Shown here: positions 26,152 to 33,207 of the stretch, one piece after another | How the letters are laid out: every line of letters begins with the position of its first letter | Position numbering within the stretch: position 1 is the stretch's first letter | NCBI GenBank assembly: GCA_937873275.1 | Contig: CALMRC010000121.1 | Span: 1-37,765 of the forward strand | DNA length: 37,765 bases | DNA from: an uncultured Spirochaetota bacterium | GTDB taxonomy: Bacteria > Spirochaetota > Spirochaetia > Treponematales > UBA12059 | Direction of reading: 5' to 3' | Notes under the pieces: generated by a model | Told to the model about the DNA's origin: nothing | What the model saw: the letters and a program-made list of their open reading frames with translations, nothing else | Database searches by the model: none | Position numbers and translations under genes: made by a program

Positions 26152-27024
26152 CTAGGCGGTCCGCTCGGCGGATTCCACGGTGTTGGACAGGAGCATGGCG
26201 ATGGTCATGGGTCCCACCCCCCCGGGGACGGGGGTAATGGAGCCCGCTACGGCCAGGGCGGACTCGAAGTCCACGTCCCCAACCAGGCGGTATCCCTTGG
26301 CCGCGGAGGGATCCTCCACCCGGTTGACCCCCACGTCGATCACGCAGGCCCCGGGTTTCACCATGTCCCCCGAGATCAGCCGGGGACGGCCCGCGCAGGC
26401 GATCAGGATGTCCGCCCGCCGGGTGTGGTCCGCCAGGTCCCTCGTTCCCGTGTGGCAGACGGTGACCGTGGAGTTCAGTTCCTTCCGGACGAAGAGGTTT
26501 GCCAGGGGCTTGCCCACGATGTTGGACCGGCCCACGATGACCACGTGGGCGCCCTTCGTGGCTACCCCGGCCCGTTCCACGAGCTTTAGGATGCCGTGGG
26601 GTGTGCAGGGCAGGAAACAGGGCTGGCCCAGGATCATCCGACCGACGTTGACCGGCGTGAATCCGTCCACGTCCTTGTCCGGGGAGATGGCGGCGATGAC
26701 CGCGTCCTCGTCGATGTGGTCCGGCAGGGGCAGCTGGACCAGGATGCCGTGGACAGCGGGGTCCCGGTTGAAGGATTCCACCAGGGCCACGAGCTCGGAT
26801 TGCGGCGCCGAGGCGGGCAGGCGGCGTTCGAAACTCCGCATCCCCGCCTCCGCGCAGGCCTTTTCCTTGGAGGTAACGTAGGAGACGCTGGCGGGGTCCT
26901 CCCCCACCAGGATCACGGCCAGTCCGGGGACGATGCCCCGGGCCGACAGGGCCGCGGTCCGGGCCTTCACACCCTCCCGGATGTCCGCCGCCAGGGCCTT
27001 TCCGTCGATGATCGCTGCCGCCAT
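26152..27024 (-). CDS. folD: Methylenetetrahydrofolate dehydrogenase/cyclohydrolase FolD
   Basis: 290 aa. This bifunctional enzyme takes 5,10-methylene-THF through methenyl-THF to 10-formyl-THF with NADP. Motifs: the catalytic Lys of YVTSKEKACAEAG, VQLPLPDHID, DKDVDGFTPVNVG, the dinucleotide loop VIVGRSNIVGKP, and the closing PVPGGVGPMTIAML. The start is set by GGGGAGG before the ATG at 27024; the frame is open far upstream but only shadows the aminotransferase gene. Its product feeds AICAR formyltransferase downstream. The promoter is strong, and a leader of about 53 nt can fold back (CGCCCCC with GGGGGCG) next to the ribosome-binding site. Confidence 0.96.
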   Translation of the reverse strand: MAAAIIDGKALAADIREGVKARTAALSARGIVPGLAVILVGEDPASVSYVTSKEKACAEAGMRSFERRLPASAPQSELVALVESFNRDPAVHGILVQLPLPDHIDEDAVIAAISPDKDVDGFTPVNVGRMILGQPCFLPCTPHGILKLVERAGVATKGAHVVIVGRSNIVGKPLANLFVRKELNSTVTVCHTGTRDLADHTRRADILIACAGRPRLISGDMVKPGACVIDVGVNRVEDPSAAKGYRLVGDVDFESALAVAGSITPVPGGVGPMTIAMLLSNTVESAERTA

Positions 27025-27083
27025 GGATCCTCCCCGGGGGCGTCCGCGCGCGGGATCGGCTCGGTATCCCGCCCCCTGGACGT

Positions 27084-27112
27084 ATAGTACCGACCGGGGC
27101 CCGGCCGGGCAA
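27084..27112 (-). promoter_or_regulatory. folD-folE2 promoter
   Basis: On the minus strand, TTGCCC (27112-27107), 17 bp, TACTAT (27089-27084). The -35 lies in an inverted repeat, GGCCGG (27103-27108)/CCGGCC (27122-27127), which may also end the aminotransferase transcript. Confidence 0.65.
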
Positions 27113-27143
27113 GCGCCCGTGCCGGCCGCCCATCCGCGGGACC

Positions 27144-28340
27144 CTAACCCGCGAGCCGATCCAGGAAGGCCCGTAGCCTCCCGATCCCTTCCCGGAAGGG
27201 TTCCGGTTCCGGCAGGAGGCTCACGGCCAGGAAGGCTTCCCGGGGAAAGTCGAAGAAGTACCCGGGATGTACGAAGACGCCCTCCTCCCTCAGGAGCCCC
27301 AGGGCGAGGTCCTCCTCGGGCAGGATCCGGGGGACTTCCAGGACCGCGGTCCACCCGGCGGAACAGCGCAGGACCCGGTAGGGACTGCCCTCCCCTTCCA
27401 GGACATCCCGGAGGGATCCGAGGTTGGCCGCGAGGCGTTTCCGGAGGCCCGCGGTGAACCCCGGGGCCAGGGGAAGGAGTTCCGGCAGGGCGTTCAGTAT
27501 GGGGGCTCCCGTGGACAGGTAGGTATCCGCGACGATCTCCAGCCGCGCGGCCGCATCGGCCCGGAAGGGCTCCGGACCGCCCAGGACGATCCAGCCGAGC
27601 TTCATCTGGGGCAGACACAGGAGCTTGGACAGCCCGTTCAGGACAAAGCAGGGGACCTCGGCTTGCCCCGCGAAGGTCGGTTCCGCCCCGTCCTCCAGGG
27701 AGTAGGGGAGGAAGACCTCGTCCGCGACGATCGCCGCCCCGTAGGTACCGCAGAGTTCCAGGATCCGGCGGCGCTCCCCGGGGAGTACGTAGGACCCCGT
27801 CGGATTGTTCGGATGGATCAGGACCACGGCCTGGGGTCTCCGGGACCGAAGCGCCGATTCCAGGGCGTCCGTGTCGATCCGCCAGCCCCGGGGGTGTCCG
27901 TATTCCAGGGGATAGGGAACCGCCTCCACGCCCTCCAGGCCCGCCAGGTACTCGAACAGGGGATATCCCGGCTTGGGGACGAGGACGGAGTCCCCGGGAT
28001 CCGCCAGGAGCTTGAAGAGCCACCCGTAGGCCTCGGAGGTGCTGGCGGCCAGGAAGATGTCTCCCGGGTCGACGGGACATCCCTCCGACGCGTACCAGCC
28101 CGCCACGGCGGTCCGGGCGGAGCCCAGGCCCCGGGGATCCGGCTCGTAGGAAAGGCAGGCCGGCCGGGCCAGGGCCCGGAGCACCCTCTCCCCGGGCGGG
28201 GCGGCGCCGACCCGGGTGGGATTGCTTTCCGCCAGGTTGAGGATGCGGCGCCCCGAGGCGCGGGCCTCGGCCAGGGCCCGGCCGAGGGCGTTGGGCTCCC
28301 GCGGGGAGGGAACCCGGCGGGAGAACGAGGGGAACGGCAT
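27144..28340 (-). CDS. PLP-dependent class I/II aminotransferase
   Basis: 398 aa fold-type I aminotransferase. Visible marks: LNLAESNPTRVG, the ASTSEAYGWLF cofactor-phosphate region, HPNNPTGSY, the IVADEVFLPY aspartate, and the Schiff-base lysine in LNGLSKLLCLPQMKLGW. The C-terminal arginine that grips the substrate carboxylate in aspartate aminotransferase (usually in an RLS/RIS motif) is not found; the position reads FLAVSLLPEP. The substrate may therefore be unusual, or another residue does the job. The ATG follows GAAGGAG, with the heptad element just upstream. No pathway link to its folate neighbours is evident. Confidence 0.88.
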   Translation of the reverse strand: MPFPSFSRRVPSPREPNALGRALAEARASGRRILNLAESNPTRVGAAPPGERVLRALARPACLSYEPDPRGLGSARTAVAGWYASEGCPVDPGDIFLAASTSEAYGWLFKLLADPGDSVLVPKPGYPLFEYLAGLEGVEAVPYPLEYGHPRGWRIDTDALESALRSRRPQAVVLIHPNNPTGSYVLPGERRRILELCGTYGAAIVADEVFLPYSLEDGAEPTFAGQAEVPCFVLNGLSKLLCLPQMKLGWIVLGGPEPFRADAAARLEIVADTYLSTGAPILNALPELLPLAPGFTAGLRKRLAANLGSLRDVLEGEGSPYRVLRCSAGWTAVLEVPRILPEEDLALGLLREEGVFVHPGYFFDFPREAFLAVSLLPEPEPFREGIGRLRAFLDRLAG

Positions 28341-28352
28341 GGGGGCTCCTTC

Positions 28353-28495
28353 GGTGGACGGTGGACGGTGGACGGTGGACAGTGCTCGAAAGCGCCGATT
28401 TTGCGCACAGACACGATCGACTCCCCAGCGATGCGCGGCAACCGCCCTGTTTTCTCATTTCCGTTCACAGTTCACCGTCCACCGTCCACAGTATG
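28353..28495. repeat. Inverted heptad-array element B
   Basis: Left arm: four perfect GGTGGAC units (28353-28380). Right arm: CCGTTCA, CAGTTCA, CCGTCCA, CCGTCCA, CAGTATG (28461-28495). The arms can pair over about 28 bp with few mismatches around an 80-bp core. It fills the spacer between the divergent aminotransferase and phosphatase genes and runs into the latter's -10 box. Confidence 0.7.
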
Positions 28496-28502
28496 CTATA
28501 AT
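28494..28502 (+). promoter_or_regulatory. Extended -10 promoter of the phosphatase gene
   Basis: TG-C-TATAAT (28494-28502), a perfect -10 with the extended TGn element. The TG is contributed by the last heptad of element B, and the -35 region consists of heptad units with no TTG match. Confidence 0.6.
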
Positions 28503-28537
28503 CCCTTCTCCATACCAGTGCGCCCAGGGAGTCCGCC

Positions 28538-30820
28538 ATGGCCGTCCGCATACCGATCGGTACCCGAATCTTCCTCACCCTCGTGGTCCTCTTCGCGGTG
28601 ATCACCGTGGGCATCGGCGTCCTCGTGTCCGTCACCCTGGTGGGCACCGTCGAGCGGGCGGTGGTTGGAAACATCGGCCGGGATACGAGCTTGCTGGCCA
28701 AGGATTTCGAAACCTGGCTGGCGGAAAAGTACCAGATCCTGGAAACCTTGAAGCACTCGGTGCTCCAGAACCGGGACGATCCGGCGGCCCTCCTGGACAT
28801 CCTGATCGCCAAGACCCGGGAGGAACCGGACATCGCCTGGATCTACTACGGCACCGAGACCTTCGATCCGAAGTTCACCGTCCTGAAGGACGGGGTCACC
28901 CGTACCGCCAACGGCGGGTACTACGTGGACGCGGACGAGTGGAACCCGGAGCCCGACTTCGTCTGGCCGTCCCGTCCCTGGTTCGTGCGCGCCCGGGACG
29001 AGAACCAGACCGTGATGAGCGACCCCTATATCGACGCCAACACCAAGGAGATCGTGGTATCCCTGTCCCGGTCCGTGCGGGACGAGGCCGGCAAGCTCCT
29101 GGGGGTGATCGCCCTGGACATGTACATCTCCCGCCTAACCGAGGTGGTCTCGGTCCAGAAGTACACTCCCTCCTCCAAGACCTACCTGATCGACGCGAAG
29201 GGATCCTTCATCACCCACGAGGACAAGTCCCTGGTGCTCAAGCTGGACGATCCGGCGGGCAACCTCTTCTCCCCGGGCACCCCCTTGGCGGCCATGAACG
29301 AGGCCATCCTGGGCACCCCGGAGACCTGGAGCCGGAACCGCGCCAAGAACCTCTATTGGGCGGCCCGGCGCATTCCCCGCACCAACTGGACCGTGGTCAC
29401 ATACGGGAAATACTCGGACATCGCCCGGCCCGTGGTGGAGTTCTACGGCACCCTCCTGGGCATCGTCGGGGCCGCCATCCTCCTGGCCGTCCTCTTCGCC
29501 CTTGCGGAGGCCCGTGCCATCTCGGCCCCGATCGAACAGCTGAAGAAGGGAGCCCTGGAGCTGGCCAAGGGCAACCTCTCCTGGAACGTCCAGATCAAGA
29601 GCCGGGACGAATTCGGGGAACTCGGGGACTTCTTCAACCAGGTCGCCGCTTCCCTTCGGGAAAACATCGCCCGCATCGAGGGACAGCGGAAGGAGATCGA
29701 GGATTACTCGAAAAACCTGGAGCGGATGGTGGAGGAACGGACCCGCCAGCTGGACCACGCCAACAAGGAGCTGACCGCCCGGAACGTCCAGATGGAGAAG
29801 GAGATGCAGATGGCCGAGGTGGTCCAGCGGAAGACCATCCCCCAGGCCGTCGACCTTCCCTCCGCGCCGGAGCTCCGGTACGGCGCGCGGTACGTGGCCA
29901 TGCAGGCCGTGGGCGGGGACCTCTACGACGTCCTGCCCATCGACGGCCGACGGTACGCCCTCCTGATCGCGGACGTATCGGGTCACGGCATGGCCGCCGC
30001 CCTGGTGGCCGCCATGGCCAAGGTCGCCTTCCGCACCCAGTCGGGAATCGCCCGGGGACCCGCGGAGGTCTGCCGGGCGGTGAACCGGGAGATCCACGAG
30101 ATCATCGGCGGGGAGACCTACTACCTTTCCGCCTTCTACCTGGTCCTGGACGTGGTGGACGGTACCCTGACCTATTCCAACGCGGGACATCCCCCGGTCC
30201 TCCTGGTGCGCGGGGACCGGACGATCGAAAAGCTGGACGTCGAGGGCGGGCAGCTCCTGGGCATCAGCGGGGACTTCGCCTTCGAGGAAGGCCGGACCCG
30301 GTTGAACCCCGGGGACTTCCTGCTCATGTTCACGGACGGCATCGTGGAGGCCCGGGATCCAGACGGGGACTTCTACGAATACGGGCGGCTCATGGAATTC
30401 GTGCGGGGCAACCGGGACGCGGGTCCGGACGCGTTCCTGCAGGGCCTCATGGACGACGTGGACGCCTTCAGCCGGGGCGCGGCCCGGACGGACGACCGGG
30501 CGGCCCTCCTGGTACAGCTGACCGGGTACCGGACCACCGCCACCGCGGCGATCGCAGAGACCGGCGACTGGTCGGCCCGGTACGACCGGGCGGGCCGGCT
30601 CCTGAAAGCCGGAGACGCCCGGTCGGCGGCCCTCATCCTCGAGGAGATCCGGGGCCAGAGGCCCGAGGATCCCCGGGTCCTCAACATGCTCGGCCTGGCG
30701 TGCTTCCGCCTGGGGGACCGGGAACGGGCGGTGCGCCTCCTGGAGACCGCGGTGGTCCTTTCCCCGGATACCCCGACGTACCGGAAGAACCTGGAGATGG
30801 CCCGGGCCGGCCGGGCCTAG
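28538..30820 (+). CDS. dCache-HAMP-PP2C (SpoIIE/RsbU-type) phosphatase with C-terminal TPRs
   Basis: 760 aa. TM1 about residues 10-32, a ~260-residue periplasmic dCache-like sensor (IAWIYYGTET, then PYIDANTKEIVVSLSRSV), TM2 about 305-327, HAMP about 328-382, a coiled coil about 383-425, a PP2C/SpoIIE domain about 430-645 with metal-binding GGDLYDV, ADVSGHGMAAA, FTDGIVEA and DDRAALLV, and a TPR pair at the C-terminus. Such proteins dephosphorylate anti-sigma-antagonists or similar serine-phosphoproteins in response to an external ligand. No partner kinase or anti-sigma gene lies nearby. The ribosome-binding site AGGGAG precedes the ATG. The promoter is an extended -10 abutting a repeat array. 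Confidence 0.92.
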   Translation: MAVRIPIGTRIFLTLVVLFAVITVGIGVLVSVTLVGTVERAVVGNIGRDTSLLAKDFETWLAEKYQILETLKHSVLQNRDDPAALLDILIAKTREEPDIAWIYYGTETFDPKFTVLKDGVTRTANGGYYVDADEWNPEPDFVWPSRPWFVRARDENQTVMSDPYIDANTKEIVVSLSRSVRDEAGKLLGVIALDMYISRLTEVVSVQKYTPSSKTYLIDAKGSFITHEDKSLVLKLDDPAGNLFSPGTPLAAMNEAILGTPETWSRNRAKNLYWAARRIPRTNWTVVTYGKYSDIARPVVEFYGTLLGIVGAAILLAVLFALAEARAISAPIEQLKKGALELAKGNLSWNVQIKSRDEFGELGDFFNQVAASLRENIARIEGQRKEIEDYSKNLERMVEERTRQLDHANKELTARNVQMEKEMQMAEVVQRKTIPQAVDLPSAPELRYGARYVAMQAVGGDLYDVLPIDGRRYALLIADVSGHGMAAALVAAMAKVAFRTQSGIARGPAEVCRAVNREIHEIIGGETYYLSAFYLVLDVVDGTLTYSNAGHPPVLLVRGDRTIEKLDVEGGQLLGISGDFAFEEGRTRLNPGDFLLMFTDGIVEARDPDGDFYEYGRLMEFVRGNRDAGPDAFLQGLMDDVDAFSRGAARTDDRAALLVQLTGYRTTATAAIAETGDWSARYDRAGRLLKAGDARSAALILEEIRGQRPEDPRVLNMLGLACFRLGDRERAVRLLETAVVLSPDTPTYRKNLEMARAGRA

Positions 30821-30866
30821 GCCGAGAACCGGACGAACGGCGGGGCCGGCGGCCGATGAGGGCCGG

Positions 30867-33140
30867 CTATACCGAGATCCCCGCGGCGTACCCGGACCGG
30901 ACCGCCTCCAGCACCCGACCGGGGGCGTAGGAGTCCCCGGCGTTCCGGACGAGGGGGGCCGCTCGGACCGCGACGCATTCCCGGTAGAGCCCGTCGTCCG
31001 CCTTGGCCCCCGCGGCCAGGACCACGATGTCCGCCTCCAGGGACTCCTCCCGTTCCTCGACCCGGATCCGCTGGGCGAAGGGATTGGGGACGTTTTCCGG
31101 CAGTAGGGGCTCCCAGGTGACCCGGGGATCCGGCACCGTCCGCGAGGCGTTCCGGATCACCCGGACCTCCCCGTCCCGAACCTCCGCGAGGCGGGCGCAG
31201 TTCCAGAGCCGAACCCCCGCCTCCTCCAGGTAATGGATGAGCCAGCCCCGGTTGGCCGTGCAGACACCCTTCATCAGGTCGGGGAGCATCTCCAGCAGGG
31301 AGACCTCGGCCAGGCCCAACTCCCGGGAAAGCCAGAGGGCCGTCTCGCAGCCCACGGTCCCGCCGCCGACCACCACGGCCCGCTTCGCGCCGCCCGCCCG
31401 GCCCGGGTCCCGCAGGAGATCCACCGCGGCGGTCACCCGGGGGCTTTCGATCCCGGGGACCCCGGGCCGGACCTGCCGGGAACCCGTGGCCGTCACGATG
31501 GCGTCGAACCCGGCGGCCTTGAGCTCCGGGGCCGTCGGGGCCCGGCCGAGCTCGAGGGAGAGGTTCCCCCCGGCCCGGGCCCGCTCGACCTCCCCGCGCA
31601 GCCACTCCAGGTAGTTCGCCACCTCGAACTTGATCTTCGGGCGGGATCCCGGGACCAGCATCCCCCCGATCTCGGGGCGCGTCTCGAAGAGGGTGACCCG
31701 GTGTCCCCGCCGGGCCGCGGCCAGGGCCGCGGTGATTCCCGCGGGACCCGCACCCACGACGGCCACCCGGCCCGGAGTGCGGGCGGGGGCCAGCTCGGAG
31801 CCGTCCAGGCGGTCCTCGAAGCCCGTCCGGGGATTGACGGCGCAGCCGGGACGGCCCCCCTCCACCAGCTCCCCGAGGCACCCCTCCTGGTCCCCGATGC
31901 AGGGGCGGATCCGGTCCACCCGGCCGGCGAAGGCCTTGTTCGGCCACTCGGGATCCGCCAGGAGGGGGCGGCCCAGCATGACCATGTCGCAGGCGCCGTC
32001 CCGGAGGGCCGCCTCGGCCAGGTCCGGGAACCCGAGCTTTCCGACGGCGACCACGGGGACCGGCAGTCCGGCGTTGGAGCGCACGTTCCGCTCGGCGAAG
32101 CGCTCCTTGACGATCCGGGCGGCGTCCAGGTAGCACGCCGGGGGCATGGGTCCGGGCGGATGGGGGAGCCACCAGTTGTCGTAGCAGCCCAGGTCCACGT
32201 CCACCAGGTCCACCCCCGCGGCGACCAGGGCCTCCAGGTAGTCGAGGGTCTCCCCGGCGCTCCGCTCCCGGGCGAAGCGCCGGAGCCGGGGGACGGTCCG
32301 CATCCGGTCCCCGTAGGTTTCCGAAAGGGCCAGGGACAGGTCGATCCGGTACATGATCGGGTAGTCGTCCCCGGTCCTCCGGCGGATTTCCCGGACCAGG
32401 GCCGTGCCGAAGGCCGTCCAGTCCGCGAAGGCCCCGAGCTTCCTCCGGTTGAAGGCCCGGTTGGACATCTGCTCCAGGAGGTAGCCCTCGTGGCCGTGGA
32501 GGTAGACCCCGTCGATCCCCGCGGCCTTGGCGTCCGCCGCGGCCTGTCCGGTCCTGCGCACGATCCTCCGGAGCTCTCCGTCCGTCAGGGGCCGGCAGGG
32601 GACGAGGGGCATGTAGAAGTTGGGGTTCCAGGAGGCCGAGACGGGAAGAAGGCGCTTGGACACCAGGCATTCCGGGGAACCGACCCGACCCAGGCCGGGG
32701 GTGAGCTGGAGGAAGAAGCGCGCCCCGTGCTCCCGGCACCGGGCCGCGATCTCCCGCCAGCCCGCGAAGTTCGTCCGGCTCCGGTCGATCCGGGGGAAAT
32801 AGGAGAGCCCCTCGGGCTCCGTCACCGCGGGATCGATGCCGTGGCTCACCGGGACCAGGCCCGAGGTGAGCAGGCCCGCGCCTCCCGCCGCCCGGGCCGC
32901 GAAATACTCCACCATGCGCGTCGATGGCCGGCCCGTCTCCTCGGCCATGCTGAAGTTGCCCATGGGCGCCAGGACGATCCGGTTCTTGATCGAAAGGCGG
33001 TTTACCCGGACCGGGGAGAAGAGGCTGTCGTAGGGATGGAGCCGGGCGGTCATCCGGCCCCGTTCGACCTCCGCGGGATCCCCGTACCAGGACCCGAACC
33101 GTGCCGACATCTCCCCCACCCGCTCCTGAGTTCCCGCCAT
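30867..33140 (-). CDS. FMN/FAD/Fe-S oxidoreductase of the 2,4-dienoyl-CoA reductase (FadH/BaiCD) type
   Basis: 757 aa. An N-terminal Old-Yellow-Enzyme barrel (about residues 35-400: NRIVLAPMGNFSMAE, DGVYLHGHEGYLLEQ, MVMLGRPLLADPEW) is joined to an FAD/NAD(P) half with two GxGxxG-type loops (VAVVGAGPAGITAALAAARRG; AVVVGGGTVGCETALWL). The linking [4Fe-4S] motif, C-x2-C-x3-C-x11-C in E. coli FadH, reads Cys414-x2-Asp417-x3-Cys421-x11-Cys433: the second Cys is Asp. The enzyme probably reduces an activated alkene with NAD(P)H. GGGAGG precedes the ATG. It lies 67 nt after uvrB and may be co-transcribed with it. Confidence 0.9.
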   Translation of the reverse strand: MAGTQERVGEMSARFGSWYGDPAEVERGRMTARLHPYDSLFSPVRVNRLSIKNRIVLAPMGNFSMAEETGRPSTRMVEYFAARAAGGAGLLTSGLVPVSHGIDPAVTEPEGLSYFPRIDRSRTNFAGWREIAARCREHGARFFLQLTPGLGRVGSPECLVSKRLLPVSASWNPNFYMPLVPCRPLTDGELRRIVRRTGQAAADAKAAGIDGVYLHGHEGYLLEQMSNRAFNRRKLGAFADWTAFGTALVREIRRRTGDDYPIMYRIDLSLALSETYGDRMRTVPRLRRFARERSAGETLDYLEALVAAGVDLVDVDLGCYDNWWLPHPPGPMPPACYLDAARIVKERFAERNVRSNAGLPVPVVAVGKLGFPDLAEAALRDGACDMVMLGRPLLADPEWPNKAFAGRVDRIRPCIGDQEGCLGELVEGGRPGCAVNPRTGFEDRLDGSELAPARTPGRVAVVGAGPAGITAALAAARRGHRVTLFETRPEIGGMLVPGSRPKIKFEVANYLEWLRGEVERARAGGNLSLELGRAPTAPELKAAGFDAIVTATGSRQVRPGVPGIESPRVTAAVDLLRDPGRAGGAKRAVVVGGGTVGCETALWLSRELGLAEVSLLEMLPDLMKGVCTANRGWLIHYLEEAGVRLWNCARLAEVRDGEVRVIRNASRTVPDPRVTWEPLLPENVPNPFAQRIRVEEREESLEADIVVLAAGAKADDGLYRECVAVRAAPLVRNAGDSYAPGRVLEAVRSGYAAGISV

Positions 33141-33169
33141 GGTTCGCCTCCCGGAATCGACATCTCTGG

Positions 33170-33200
33170 CCGGGCCGTCCGGCGGTTCCGGGCGGCCCGG
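33170..33200. terminator. Hairpin between uvrB and the oxidoreductase
   Basis: CCGGGCCG (33170-33177) and CGGCCCGG (33193-33200) with a 15-nt loop, just past the uvrB stop. There is no U-run, so it may attenuate or process rather than fully terminate. Confidence 0.35.
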
Positions 33201-33207
33201 GCTTTCC

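Noticed and set aside
27025..28458. N-terminal extension of folD through the aminotransferase gene
   Set aside because: The frame is open only because of base composition. FolD aligns from the ATG at 27024, which has GGGGAGG before it.
25257..28495. Heptad elements as insertion-sequence ends
   Set aside because: No transposase lies between or near them, the intervening genes are ordinary metabolic genes, and no target duplication is visible.
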